From Comamonas testosteroni (GTDB lineage: Bacteria > Pseudomonadota > Gammaproteobacteria > Burkholderiales > Burkholderiaceae_C): 64,000 bases of DNA. The DNA is taken from NCBI GenBank assembly GCA_008727115.1, contig CP044131.1, positions 2,790,001 through 2,854,000 on the forward strand, in the 5' to 3' direction. The translations under genes were made by a program, and so were the position numbers. Below are positions 37,165-46,808 of the stretch, in pieces. How positions within the stretch are numbered: position 1 is the stretch's first letter; every line of letters begins with the position of its first letter. The notes below the pieces were generated by a model. That model did no database searches. It was given only the letters and a program-made list of their open reading frames with translations, and was not told the origin of the DNA.

Positions 37165-39591
37165 CTAGGCAACCAGTTCGCTGAAAGGCACATCCTTATC
37201 CGTGCGTGGCTCGGGAGCCAGGCCCAGCACGCGCTCGCCAATGCTGTTGAGCACCACCTCATCGGTGCCGCCCGCAATCCGCATGCCGGCCGCCCCAAAC
37301 CACAGGCGCTCAACCATGGCAAAGCGCTCTCCCAGCCCGCAATCCGCCAGTTCGCTGGCCGCCAGCACGCCGCGCTCGCCCAGCAGGTCGATGGCGAAGT
37401 AACTGAACGACTGCAGCGCCGCTGCCGCCACGTTCTTGGCCCCGCTCATCTCAGGCCCGGGCTGGCGGCCCTTGCTCAGCGCGGTCAGCGCACGGCACTG
37501 CAGCAGCCACAGCGCCTGCTCTTTCAGATACAGATCGGCCCAGCGTTCGCGCATGCGCCCGTCCTGCAGGGCAGGCTTGCCTTCAAATTCATGATCGGCC
37601 AGCAGACCCGCCGTGGTGCGCCACAGCTCGGCCGGCATCACGCCACCAATGGCCAGGCGCTCGGCCATGAGGCCGGTGAGCGTGACCTTCCAGCCACCGC
37701 CCAGCTTGCCCACTAGCTGGCTGTCGGGCACAAACACGTTCTCGAAAAAGACCTCGTTGAACTCCGACTCGCCGCCCGCCTGACGGATGGGGCGAATCGT
37801 GATGCCGGGCGACTTCATGTCGAGAAAGAAAGTGCTCAGCCCCTCGAACTTGCTGGCCTGCGGATTGGTACGCGTGAGCACCAGCCCAAACTGGGCAAAC
37901 TGCGCCAGCGAGGTCCAGACCTTCTGGCCGTTGATGACCCAGCCCTCACGGCCATCGGTAGCGCGCTCGGCACGCGTGCGCACCATTCCCAGGTCCGACC
38001 CGGCACCCGGCTCGCTGAGCAACTGGCACCAGAGGTTTTTGCCGCCCAGTGCAGGTGCCACATGCTGGCCCAGCACTTCAGGGCTGGCGTGCGCCATAAC
38101 AGACGGCAGCACCATGCCCAGACTCACATTGAACATGCCGGTGGGCACCTTGAACTTGCCCTCTTCCTGGCGCCAGATCAGCTCCTGCATGGGGGTGCCG
38201 CCACGCCCGCCCAGCACCTTGGGCCAGGTGATGGCGCCAAAGCCTGCAGCCGCTTTCTTGCCCTGCCAGAGCCGCGCATCGTTCATGCGCTGCTCGGCCG
38301 TCATATCGCGGCCGTAATAGTCATCGGCGCTGTTTTTTGGCTGGGCATGGGCCTGCAACCACGCCTGGCATTCAGCGCGGAATGCCGCTTCTTCGGGCGT
38401 GTCTTCAAAGTCCATGGACTGGCTGTCTGCGTCAGCAACGCTCTTGGCAGTTGCTGGCGATGCAGGCTGGTCCAGACGCTTTTGCAGCTCGGCCGCGACC
38501 TGCTCACGCCAGGCGTGGATATTGCCCAGCTCCACGGCCTGCTGGCGCGCACGGCGATAGAACAGATGGCAGTCCAACTCCCACGTGTAGCCCATGCCGC
38601 CGTGGGTGTGCAGGTTTTCCTGCGCCGCATCCGACAGCGCCTGCGTGCTGCTGACCCGCGCCGCCGCCGCTGCTCCTGCAAGCTCTGGCGCACCATCCGC
38701 CACATCCATATCTGCCGTCAGCGCCCAGGCACCGTAATAGCAGTGGGCGCGTGCCAGCTGGTTACCCGTATAGAGATTGGCCAGCTTGTGCTTGATGCCC
38801 TGGTAGGAGCCGATGGCACGGCCAAAGGCCTTGCGCTCCTTGGCATAGCTGCTCGCCATTTCCAGCGCCGCATCGGCCGCGCCCAGTTGTTCAAAAGCCA
38901 GCAGCACGGCTGCGCGATTGCGCACGCGGGCCAGCACATCGGCTGCGCTACGCGTGCCGTCCAGCAATTCAGCGGGAGTGCGGACAAAGCTCAACGCCGC
39001 ATAGGGCTTGGAAGGGTCCAGCGTCTTGAGTGCCTTGCGCTGCACCGTGTCATCAGCCTTGAAAGCCACCAACACTTCCTTGCCTTGCGCATTGCGCGCC
39101 AGCGCCACACCCCATTGCGCGGCCAGGCCATCGGCCACCAGCGGGCATTCGCCCGTCAAGGTTTGGCCATCAAACAGCGGCAAGTCAGCCAGCGACTTGG
39201 CACCATCCGTCGCAGCGGCCAGGCAGCCAATGCACCCACCCGAAACCGGCAGCAGCCATTTCTGGCGTTGCGCAGAATGCTCTTGCGTTGATAGCAGCAA
39301 GGCCTGCACCGCCAGATACATGGTAGATGCCAGCGGCACAGGGCTGAGCTGGCGGCCCACTTCCTCGGCCACCACGCACATCTCCATCGCGCCAAGGCCA
39401 ATGCCGCCGCAGTCTTCGGGCAGCATTAGCCCCGTCACACCCAGCTGAGCCATGCCGCTCCACACACCCTGGTCATAGCAGCCATCACCCTCCAGCAAGG
39501 CACGCGCCTTGGTCAGCGGCGATTCCTTGCTCAGGAATTTGCGTATCTCGTTGCGCAAGGCATTCTGGTCATCACTGAAATCGAAATTCAT
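37165..39591 (-). CDS. Fused double acyl-CoA dehydrogenase (FadE34-like)
   Basis: An 808-residue protein made of two acyl-CoA dehydrogenase units in one chain. Residues 1 to about 380 resemble the beta-type subunit (FSDDQNALRNEIRKFL, HGGMGYTWELDCHLFYRRAR). A linker of about 25 residues leads to an alpha-type unit (FRAECQAWL, LLSEPGAGSDLGMVRTRAE, GQKVWTSLAQFA, EFNEVFFENVFVPD, GGTDEVVLNSIGERVLG). Actinobacterial steroid dehydrogenases are usually alpha2beta2 from two genes; a fused form is known as FadE34. It would introduce the alpha,beta double bond in a steroid side-chain acyl-CoA. It is the last gene of the operon, with GGAGAC before the ATG. Confidence 0.88.
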   Translation of the reverse strand: MNFDFSDDQNALRNEIRKFLSKESPLTKARALLEGDGCYDQGVWSGMAQLGVTGLMLPEDCGGIGLGAMEMCVVAEEVGRQLSPVPLASTMYLAVQALLLSTQEHSAQRQKWLLPVSGGCIGCLAAATDGAKSLADLPLFDGQTLTGECPLVADGLAAQWGVALARNAQGKEVLVAFKADDTVQRKALKTLDPSKPYAALSFVRTPAELLDGTRSAADVLARVRNRAAVLLAFEQLGAADAALEMASSYAKERKAFGRAIGSYQGIKHKLANLYTGNQLARAHCYYGAWALTADMDVADGAPELAGAAAAARVSSTQALSDAAQENLHTHGGMGYTWELDCHLFYRRARQQAVELGNIHAWREQVAAELQKRLDQPASPATAKSVADADSQSMDFEDTPEEAAFRAECQAWLQAHAQPKNSADDYYGRDMTAEQRMNDARLWQGKKAAAGFGAITWPKVLGGRGGTPMQELIWRQEEGKFKVPTGMFNVSLGMVLPSVMAHASPEVLGQHVAPALGGKNLWCQLLSEPGAGSDLGMVRTRAERATDGREGWVINGQKVWTSLAQFAQFGLVLTRTNPQASKFEGLSTFFLDMKSPGITIRPIRQAGGESEFNEVFFENVFVPDSQLVGKLGGGWKVTLTGLMAERLAIGGVMPAELWRTTAGLLADHEFEGKPALQDGRMRERWADLYLKEQALWLLQCRALTALSKGRQPGPEMSGAKNVAAAALQSFSYFAIDLLGERGVLAASELADCGLGERFAMVERLWFGAAGMRIAGGTDEVVLNSIGERVLGLAPEPRTDKDVPFSELVA

Positions 39592-39631
39592 TTTCTCTGT
39601 CTCCGTTCTGGTTTTTCTGTGTTGAGGCGGC

Positions 39632-41284
39632 TCAGGTCACCGGCGGCAAAGCGGGTTTCCCCAGCACCAGGTCTGCGCCTTTGGCCCCTATTGCGACCGC
39701 AGCTGCATTGGTGTTGCCACAAATCAGGTTGGGCATGAGGGAGGCATCAATCACCCGCAGCCCTTGTATGCCTTTGACTTTCAGGTCTGGTGTGCACACG
39801 GCCATCTCATCGTCTGCCGCCCCCATGCGGCAGCTTCCTACTGGGTGGTAGCCGGTGGCCAGCTGAGGGGCAATCCACTCCAGCCACTGCGCATCGCTTT
39901 GCACATCCGGCCCAGGCTGAACCTCCTGCTCCACCAAGGCGGCCAGCGCGGGCTGCTGACTCACGGTGCGCAGAAATCGCAGCGCATGAAGCAGCGTTCG
40001 CCGATCGCGCTCGTCATGCAGATAGTTCATCCGGATGGCCGGGTGATCGGTTGCATGGGGCGTCTTCAAAGTGATGCTGCCACGCGAGTAAGGGCGCACC
40101 TGATAGGGCGCCAGCGTCATGCCGCCAAAGACATCGGGCTTCATCGCGGCGCTGGAGTGCTTGCGACTGCCGGGGTCAGCACTCATGGGCAGGCCAAACA
40201 CCTGCACATCCTGATAGGGCAGCGATGGATCGGTCTTGAGATACATGCCGAGCTCTGCCGGCGGCGTGGTCAGCGGCCCCTGCCGGCTCAGGCCGTAGCG
40301 CAGCAGGGAACACAACATGCGCATTCCAGTAAACGAACGGTTCATGCTCTGGTCTGCGCTTTTCAGCTTCCATGACAGCGGTGCCGTGCAATGGTCCTGC
40401 AGGTTCTGCCCAACGCCCGGCGCATGGCTGAGCACCGGTATGCCCAGTTGCTGCAACTGCGGTGCCGGCCCTATACCGGAGAGCATCAGCAGTTGCGGAG
40501 ACTGAATGGCGCCCGCGCACAGCAGCACCTCTTTGTCGGCATGAACCCGGTGCAGGCCGCCGCGGTGATCCCGGTACTCCACACCGGTGGCCCGCCTGCC
40601 CTCCAGCACGATGCGCTGCACTGTACAGCGCGAGCGCAGCGTGAAGTTCTTGCGCGCCAGTGCCGGCTCGATGGCGTTGTGCGCCACCGAAGAGCGCTGG
40701 CCCTTGCGGATATTGAACTGGAGCAAGCCCACCCCTTCGGCCTTGCCATCATTGAAGTCACGGCTGCGCGGCAGCCCTGCCTGTACGGCGGCCTCCATCA
40801 GCGCTTGTGTGGTGGGATGTACCTTGGGGAGGTCATAGGCAGACAGCACCCCATGCTTGCCATGCAGCGCGCTGGCCGGATGCTGCTGATCTTCGGTGGC
40901 CACAAAGTAAGGCAGCATTTCCTGCCACGACCAGCCCGTGGCACCAGCCTCAGCCCAGTCGTCGTAATCCTGACGATGACCCCGTATGTAGATCATGCCG
41001 TTGATGGAAGAAGATCCACCCACCAGTTTGCCCCGCGGCATCATCAGGCGGCGCCCACCGGCATAGGCCTCAGGCTCGGTCTCATGCATCCATGAATAGC
41101 GCGGGTTGTATGTGGTTGCCGCCCAGCCCGCAGGCATGGTGACAAACAGGGAGCGGTGCGTGCTGTCACCGGCCTCCAGCAGCAATACGCTGTGCCTGCC
41201 GTCTTCGCTCAGCCTGGCGGCCAGCGTGCCGCCAGCCGAGCCGGCACCCACAACCACATAGTCATAGCGAGCCGCAGCGCTCAT
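39632..41284 (-). CDS. GMC-family FAD-dependent alcohol oxidoreductase, second of a tandem pair
   Basis: A 550-residue flavoprotein of the glucose-methanol-choline family. YDYVVVGAGSAGGTLAARLSE binds FAD, MMPRGKLVGGSSSINGMIYIRG is the GMC signature 1, GAIQSPQLLMLSGIGP is signature 2, and the C-terminal TGYHPVGSCRMG and GNTNAAAVAIGAKGAD hold the active-site His/Asn pair. The start overlaps the stop of the upstream paralogue by 4 bp (ATGA), so the two are translationally coupled. It is like choline/alkanol dehydrogenases. In a steroid operon it may oxidise a hydroxyl on the ring or side chain; the substrate is unknown. Confidence 0.86.
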   Translation of the reverse strand: MSAAARYDYVVVGAGSAGGTLAARLSEDGRHSVLLLEAGDSTHRSLFVTMPAGWAATTYNPRYSWMHETEPEAYAGGRRLMMPRGKLVGGSSSINGMIYIRGHRQDYDDWAEAGATGWSWQEMLPYFVATEDQQHPASALHGKHGVLSAYDLPKVHPTTQALMEAAVQAGLPRSRDFNDGKAEGVGLLQFNIRKGQRSSVAHNAIEPALARKNFTLRSRCTVQRIVLEGRRATGVEYRDHRGGLHRVHADKEVLLCAGAIQSPQLLMLSGIGPAPQLQQLGIPVLSHAPGVGQNLQDHCTAPLSWKLKSADQSMNRSFTGMRMLCSLLRYGLSRQGPLTTPPAELGMYLKTDPSLPYQDVQVFGLPMSADPGSRKHSSAAMKPDVFGGMTLAPYQVRPYSRGSITLKTPHATDHPAIRMNYLHDERDRRTLLHALRFLRTVSQQPALAALVEQEVQPGPDVQSDAQWLEWIAPQLATGYHPVGSCRMGAADDEMAVCTPDLKVKGIQGLRVIDASLMPNLICGNTNAAAVAIGAKGADLVLGKPALPPVT

Positions 41285-43002
41285 GCCGCTACTCCCTGGG
41301 GCAGGCCCTGCTGCTGAGCACCTACCGCGCGGCGCTCCTCGCACACTGGTGCAGGAGCGCCCCGAGCTGGCAGCCCCAGCACCAGATCAGCCCCCTTGTC
41401 CCCGATCACGACCGAGGCTGCATTCGTATTGCCCGACACCAGATGCGGCATGACCGATGCATCGATCACGCGCAGGCCTTCCACACCTTTAACCTTGAGG
41501 TCGGGCGTGACCACTGTCAGCGGGTCCATTGCATCGCCCATGCGGCAGCTGCCGCTGGCGTGGTGGCCCGAGCCCATATACATGCCAATCCAGTCCAGCA
41601 GTTCGTCGTCGCTTTGCAGATTCGGGGCAGGCCGGGTCTGCGCTTCCACCAGATGCGCCAAGGCCGGTTGCCGGGCAATCTTGCTGGCCATGCGCACGCC
41701 ATACAGCAGCGCCTTGCGGTCGCGCTCGTCGTGCAGAAAATTCATGCGGATGCTGGCCAGCTCCTCGGGGTTGGCGCTCTTGAGCTTCAACTGCCCGCGC
41801 GAATAAGGTCGCACCTGATAAGGCGCCATGGTCATGCCGGGAAAGGCTTCGGTGCGGTAGTTCTTGCCGCTTTGCATATAGCCCTCGATATCGCCGGTCA
41901 CGGGCAGGCCGTGAATCTGGATATCGTTGTAGGGCAAGCTGGCGTCGCTGCTGAACCAGGCGGCAAACTCCGACGCAGGCATGGCCATCGCGCCCTGCTT
42001 GGTCAGCATGTACTTGAGCAGCGACGCGGCAATCCCCATGCCGCGCAGCGATTGGTTGAGGCTGGGAGTATCGGCCTTCATACGCCAGGACATGGGCACG
42101 ATGGCGTGGTCCTGCAGATTGGCCCCCACGCCGGGCAGATCAACCTTGACCTCAATGCCCATCTCGCGCAGATGCTGTGCCGGGCCAATGCCGGAGAGCA
42201 TCAGCAACTGGGGCGACTGCAGCGCACCAGCGCATAGCAAGATCTCTTTGTTGGCGCGGGCGCTGTGGCTGCCGCCCGCCTTGTCCTTCCAGTGCACGGT
42301 GCGCGCACGAAGAGCTTCGATGCCGATGCGCGTGACCAGCACCTGCGTGCGCACATCCAGGTTTTTGCGCTGCATGGCTGGCTCGATGGCATTCTTGGCA
42401 ACCGAGCTGCGCTGGCCGTTTTTCAGATTGACCTGGAACAGGCCCGCACCATCGGGATGACCGTTGTTGAAATCCTTGCACGCTGGCATACCGGCCTGAA
42501 TCGCAGCCTGAACCATGGCCAGAGATACGGGATGCGGATTGTGCAGATTGTTGGCAGTCAGCGGCCCGCCCCGGCCATGCCAGGGCTTGGTGAATTCTTC
42601 TTCGCCGCGCTGCTGATCTTCGGTGCGCACAAAATGCGGCAGCAGCTCTTCATAGCTCCAGCCCTTGGCACCACTGGCTGCCCAGCTATCAAAATCAGCG
42701 CGATCACCGCGCACATAAATCATGCCGTTGATGGAAGACGAGCCACCCAGGCGCTTGCCACGCGGCAGGCTGATGGAGCGGTTGGCGGCGTACTTCTCGG
42801 GCTCGGTTTCGTGGCCCCAGGAATATTTGGGGCTGTTGATCATCTGGCCCCAGCCCGATGGCATGGAGACCAGCAAATCCTTGTGCGTTGCTCCGCCCTC
42901 CAGCAGCAGAACCTTGTGCTGCCCGCCCTCGCTCAGGCGGGCTGCCAGGGTGCCACCAGCCGATCCGGCACCGACGACGATGTAATCAAAGACTTCATCC
43001 AT
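41281..43002 (-). CDS. GMC-family FAD-dependent alcohol oxidoreductase, first of a tandem pair
   Basis: A 573-residue paralogue of the next gene with the same layout: FDYIVVGAGSAGGTLAARLSE (FAD), SLPRGKRLGGSSSINGMIYVRG, GALQSPQLLMLSGIGP, SGHHASGSCRMGDAMD and VSGNTNAASVVIGDKGADL. GGAGAC lies upstream of the ATG. The pair lies between the FadB-like gene and the fused acyl-CoA dehydrogenase. They differ throughout, so they are diverged duplicates rather than a recent duplication, perhaps for epimeric hydroxyls. Confidence 0.86.
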   Translation of the reverse strand: MDEVFDYIVVGAGSAGGTLAARLSEGGQHKVLLLEGGATHKDLLVSMPSGWGQMINSPKYSWGHETEPEKYAANRSISLPRGKRLGGSSSINGMIYVRGDRADFDSWAASGAKGWSYEELLPHFVRTEDQQRGEEEFTKPWHGRGGPLTANNLHNPHPVSLAMVQAAIQAGMPACKDFNNGHPDGAGLFQVNLKNGQRSSVAKNAIEPAMQRKNLDVRTQVLVTRIGIEALRARTVHWKDKAGGSHSARANKEILLCAGALQSPQLLMLSGIGPAQHLREMGIEVKVDLPGVGANLQDHAIVPMSWRMKADTPSLNQSLRGMGIAASLLKYMLTKQGAMAMPASEFAAWFSSDASLPYNDIQIHGLPVTGDIEGYMQSGKNYRTEAFPGMTMAPYQVRPYSRGQLKLKSANPEELASIRMNFLHDERDRKALLYGVRMASKIARQPALAHLVEAQTRPAPNLQSDDELLDWIGMYMGSGHHASGSCRMGDAMDPLTVVTPDLKVKGVEGLRVIDASVMPHLVSGNTNAASVVIGDKGADLVLGLPARGAPAPVCEERRAVGAQQQGLPQGVAA

Positions 43003-43097
43003 GGCTTGTCTCCATGCATTGATTTGTTATTGGATGAGTGACTGCGCTGAGTTGCATCACGGGTGAACGCGCCCGCCCACCCGTGCTCAGCACCGGA

Positions 43098-45257
43098 TCA
43101 GGTTCTTGCCGTTTTTCCGTAGAAGGTCTGGCCCTTGGCCGCCATATCGCGCAGCAGCTGAGGCGGGCGCAGTTGCTCACCAAACAGATCGGCCAGGCGA
43201 TCAGCCTCGGCCACAAACTGCGGCAGGCCTACGCCGTCGATAAAGCAGAACGGGCCGCCGGTATAGGCCGGAAATCCCACACCCAGAATCGAGCCAATAT
43301 CGCCATCGGCAGGTGCCAGCAACACGCCCTCTTCCATGGCGCGCGCGCCTTCCACGGCCTGCACATACAGAATGCGCTGCTTGAGGTCTTGGGCACTGGG
43401 CTGCTGGCTTTTCAGCGGGTAGAGCCCCGCCAGACCGGGCCAGATGCGCTTGCCGCCTTCCTCATAGTCATAAAAGCCCTTGCCCACCTTGCGGCCCAGA
43501 CGGCCCAGATCAAACAGCTTGTTGATCACCGGCACCGAGCGACCCTGCTTGTACTCGTCAGGGAATTCCTTGGCCTGTGATTCACCGGCGTGTTTGGACA
43601 GGTCGATGGACAGCTCGTCGGTAATGGCCAGCGGGCCCACGGGCATGCCTGCATGCTTGGCGCAGTTCTCGATCAGCGCGGGAGCGATGCCCTCGGCCAC
43701 CATGCCAATGGCGTCATCGACAAACGCGCCGATAAAGCGGCTGGTGAAGAAGCCGCGCTTGTCGTTGACGACGATAGGCGTCTTTTTGAGCTGGGCAATA
43801 AAGTCCAGCGCCTGGGCCAGCGTGGCATCCGAAGTCTGCTTGCCGCGAATGACTTCCACCAGCGGCATCTTGTCGGCGGGCGAGAAGAAATGCAGGCCGA
43901 TAAAGCGATCTGGCCGCTCACTGGCCTGCGCCAGCAGGCTGATAGGCAGGGCCGAGGTATTGCTGGCCAGCACGCAGCTGGAGGGCAGCACGGCGTCTAG
44001 CTTCTTGGTTACCTCGGCCTTGATGGCGCGGTCTTCAAACACGGCTTCGACCACCATGTCGGCGTCGCGCAGCAGCTCGTAATCGGTGCTGGGCGTGATG
44101 CGGGCGAGGATGGCATCGGCCTTCTCGCGGGTCTGGCGGCCCTTGTCCACCAGCTTGGCCAGCGCTTTTTCAGCGTACTGCTTGCCCTTGTCGGCGGCGG
44201 CCTGATCACGGTCGATCAGCACCACATCAATGCCACGCTGCGCCGCCACCAGTGCAATGCCTGCGCCCATCATGCCCGCGCCAATCATGCCCAGCTTGCG
44301 GCACTTGAAAGGCTCAAAACCTGCGGGGCGGTGCATGCCTTTTTCGGCCTTGGTCTTGTTGACGAACAGCGTGCGAATCATGCCGCGTGCCACGGGGCTG
44401 CGCGAGAGCGTCGCCATGTACTTGCTCTCGATGCGCAGGCCCTTGTCGATGGGCAGCTGGCAGCCTTCGTAGATGCAGCTTTGAATGCACAGCGGCGCTG
44501 GCATGTTGTGATAGGTCTTGGCCTGCAGCATGGTGTTGCCCACCACAAAGGCCGGGGCCACACGCGGGTCCAGCGGGCCACCGCCGGGGATGCGAAAGCC
44601 TTTCACATCCCAGGGCTGCTGGGCTGTGGGGTTGGCCAGCAGCCAGGCTTTGGCAGCGCTCAGCAATTGCTCGGGCGCTACCACTTCGTTGACCAGTCCG
44701 GCTTCCTTGGCCTTCACAGCCTGCAGTTGCTTGCCTTCCATCAGGAAAGGCATGGCCGCCAGAATCCCGATCATGCGCGGCAGGCGCTGCGTGCCGCCAG
44801 CGCCGGGCAGCAAACCGACTTGCGCTTCTGGCAGGCCAACCATGACCGAAGGCGCATCGGCCGCGATGCGGTGATGGCAGGCCAGGCAGATTTCATAGCC
44901 ACCGCCCAGCGCCATGCCGTTAATCGCCGCCACCAGCGGCTTGCCCAAGGTTTCGAGCTTGCGCAGCAGTCTGGACAGCGAAGCGCAGGACTCGAACAGC
45001 TCGGCCACGGGCAGATCAGCCATGGCGTCGATATTGGCTTCCATGCCCATCAGGTCAGCGCCAGCGACAAAGCTGTCCTTGCCCGAGGTGATGATGGCGC
45101 CGCGCACTTTTTCATCGCTCTTAATGCGTGCTATGCAGGCGTCCAGGCTGTCCATGAAAGCCTGGTCGATCACATTCATGGTCTTGCCGGGATAGTCCAG
45201 CGTCAGCGTGGCGATGCCGTCGACATCCACGGCGTAGCGAATGATCTCTGTTGTCAT
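43098..45257 (-). CDS. Bifunctional enoyl-CoA hydratase / 3-hydroxyacyl-CoA dehydrogenase (FadB/FadJ-like)
   Basis: A 719-residue beta-oxidation enzyme. The N-terminal crotonase domain shows VAGADLMGM, NGMALGGGYEICLACHH and LPEAQVGLLPGAGGTQRLPR with the catalytic Glu. From about residue 325 the dehydrogenase part has LGMIGAGMMGAGIALVAAQRG (NAD), NTSALPI and HFFSPADKMPLVEVIRG with the catalytic His, and two C-terminal helical domains (GFFTSRF, GRKVGKGFYDYEEG). It hydrates the double bond and oxidises the resulting alcohol. The thiolase gene stops 17 bp upstream, forming the usual FadA/FadB pair. The ATG at 45257 follows GGGAGC. Confidence 0.9.
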   Translation of the reverse strand: MTTEIIRYAVDVDGIATLTLDYPGKTMNVIDQAFMDSLDACIARIKSDEKVRGAIITSGKDSFVAGADLMGMEANIDAMADLPVAELFESCASLSRLLRKLETLGKPLVAAINGMALGGGYEICLACHHRIAADAPSVMVGLPEAQVGLLPGAGGTQRLPRMIGILAAMPFLMEGKQLQAVKAKEAGLVNEVVAPEQLLSAAKAWLLANPTAQQPWDVKGFRIPGGGPLDPRVAPAFVVGNTMLQAKTYHNMPAPLCIQSCIYEGCQLPIDKGLRIESKYMATLSRSPVARGMIRTLFVNKTKAEKGMHRPAGFEPFKCRKLGMIGAGMMGAGIALVAAQRGIDVVLIDRDQAAADKGKQYAEKALAKLVDKGRQTREKADAILARITPSTDYELLRDADMVVEAVFEDRAIKAEVTKKLDAVLPSSCVLASNTSALPISLLAQASERPDRFIGLHFFSPADKMPLVEVIRGKQTSDATLAQALDFIAQLKKTPIVVNDKRGFFTSRFIGAFVDDAIGMVAEGIAPALIENCAKHAGMPVGPLAITDELSIDLSKHAGESQAKEFPDEYKQGRSVPVINKLFDLGRLGRKVGKGFYDYEEGGKRIWPGLAGLYPLKSQQPSAQDLKQRILYVQAVEGARAMEEGVLLAPADGDIGSILGVGFPAYTGGPFCFIDGVGLPQFVAEADRLADLFGEQLRPPQLLRDMAAKGQTFYGKTART

Positions 45258-45274
45258 TGTTATTGCTCCCTGTC

Positions 45275-46480
45275 TCACACGCGTTCGATGATCATGGCCG
45301 AGCCCATGCCCGCTGCCACGCACAGGCTGATCAGCGCCGTGCGCTTGCCCGTTCGCTCCAGCTCATCGAGCACCGTGCCGATAATCATGGCGCCCGTGGC
45401 CCCCAGCGGATGGCCCATGGCAATCGCGCCGCCGTTGACGTTCATGCGGTCATGGGGAATGTTCAGCTCTTCCATCATGGTCAGCACCACGGTGGCAAAG
45501 GCTTCGTTCAGCTCCCACAGATCAATGTCCGAAGCCTGCATTTGCGCACGCGCCAGCGCCTTGCGCGCTGCGTGGGCCGGGCCATCCAGCATCAGCGTGG
45601 GCTCAGAGCCAATGCTGGCAAAGCTGCGGATGCGCGCGCGTGGCTTCATGCCCTGCTTGGCACCCGCTTCTGCCGTTCCAATCAACACTGCCGCCGCGCC
45701 ATCGACAATGCCCGAGCTATTGCCGGCGTGGTGATGATGGTGAATCTGTTCGATCTGCGGATAGCGCTGCAGCGCCACGCTGTCGTAGCCGTATTTCTGG
45801 CCCATTTCGGTAAATGCGGGCTTGAGTGCGCCCAGCGAATCCACCGTGGTTTCGGGGCGAATGGTTTCGTCCTTTTCCAGCAGCGTCATGCCCAGGAAGT
45901 CTTTGACTGGTACCACGGACTTGTCGAAACGCCCTTCGGCCCAGGCCTGCGCCGCACGGCGGTGGCTTTCAGCCGAATAGGCATCCAGATCGCGGCGGCT
46001 ATGGCCGCGCAGCGATGCCAGCAAATCCGCAGAAATGCCCTGCATGACGAAATAGGTCTTGTTGGCCAGTTGCGGGTCTTGCGCCCAGGCACCGCCATCC
46101 GATCCCATGGGCACACGGGACATCATTTCCACACCTGCGCCAATCGTCATATCGGCTTGGCCGGACATGACCTTGGCAGCCGCAAAGCTCACCGCTTCCA
46201 AACCCGAGCCGCAGTAGCGGTTGAGCTGCACACCGGCCACGGTCTGCGCATAGTCGGCCTGCAGCACGGCCATGCGACCCACGTTGCCGCCCTGCTCGCC
46301 CACGGGCACCACGCAGCCCATGACAACGTCGTCCACCACGCTGGTGTCGAGCTGGTTGCGCTCACGCAGCGCCACCAGCGGCTGGGCCGCCAGCCACACC
46401 GGCGTCACCTCATGCAAAGCGCCATCCGGTTTGCCCTTGCCCCGGGGCGTACGGACATGGTCAAAGATCAATGCCTCCAT
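45275..46480 (-). CDS. Acetyl-CoA acyltransferase (FadA-type thiolase)
   Basis: A 401-residue thiolase with Cys90 (NRYCGSGLEAV) as the acyl nucleophile, NEAFA, GHPLGATGA with the active-site His and SLCVAAGMG with the second Cys. It is the first gene of the five-gene minus-strand operon and would cleave the 3-ketoacyl-CoA made by the FadB-like partner. A run of five His residues (IEQIHHHHHAGN) is unusual but lies in a loop before the conserved SSGIVDGAAA. Confidence 0.9.
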   Translation of the reverse strand: MEALIFDHVRTPRGKGKPDGALHEVTPVWLAAQPLVALRERNQLDTSVVDDVVMGCVVPVGEQGGNVGRMAVLQADYAQTVAGVQLNRYCGSGLEAVSFAAAKVMSGQADMTIGAGVEMMSRVPMGSDGGAWAQDPQLANKTYFVMQGISADLLASLRGHSRRDLDAYSAESHRRAAQAWAEGRFDKSVVPVKDFLGMTLLEKDETIRPETTVDSLGALKPAFTEMGQKYGYDSVALQRYPQIEQIHHHHHAGNSSGIVDGAAAVLIGTAEAGAKQGMKPRARIRSFASIGSEPTLMLDGPAHAARKALARAQMQASDIDLWELNEAFATVVLTMMEELNIPHDRMNVNGGAIAMGHPLGATGAMIIGTVLDELERTGKRTALISLCVAAGMGSAMIIERV

Positions 46481-46734
46481 CTGCTTTCCTCACATCGCTA
46501 GTTGTCGAGTTCTTTTTCAGATTGCCATACGGATTTTGGCCAAACCTACTTGATTCAGACTAGGTGCAGACTATGAGAAAAGACGCCTGAAATGGCTGTA
46601 GATGCGGTGTTTTTTGCTATCAAAATAATGAACAGCATCAAGACCTCAGGCTGAGCCCTGCTAGCCCTGCTAGCCCTGCTAGCCCTGCTCTGCAGACTCA
46701 GGGCGCGCATCTCTTCGCAGGCAGTTCCATGAAA
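46481..46734. promoter_or_regulatory. Promoter region of the side-chain operon with 9-bp tandem repeats
   Basis: The gap upstream of the thiolase contains AGCCCTGCT repeated four times exactly (46654-46689) and AT-rich stretches near 46520-46640. No gene is visible. The operon promoter should lie here; I cannot assign -35/-10 boxes with confidence. Confidence 0.5.
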
Positions 46735-46769
46735 AAAGCCTTCCAGCTCTTGCGAGACTGGAAGGCTTT
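46732..46769 (-). terminator. Terminator of the 46809 SDR gene
   Basis: A perfect 12-bp stem (46735-46746 with 46758-46769, AAAGCCTTCCAG) with poly-A on its left, a U-tract on the minus strand, 39 bp past the SDR stop. Confidence 0.8.
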
Positions 46770-46808
46770 GGAGCCAAGGCTTCAGCGCAAACTTGCGCCT
46801 TCAGTGGA

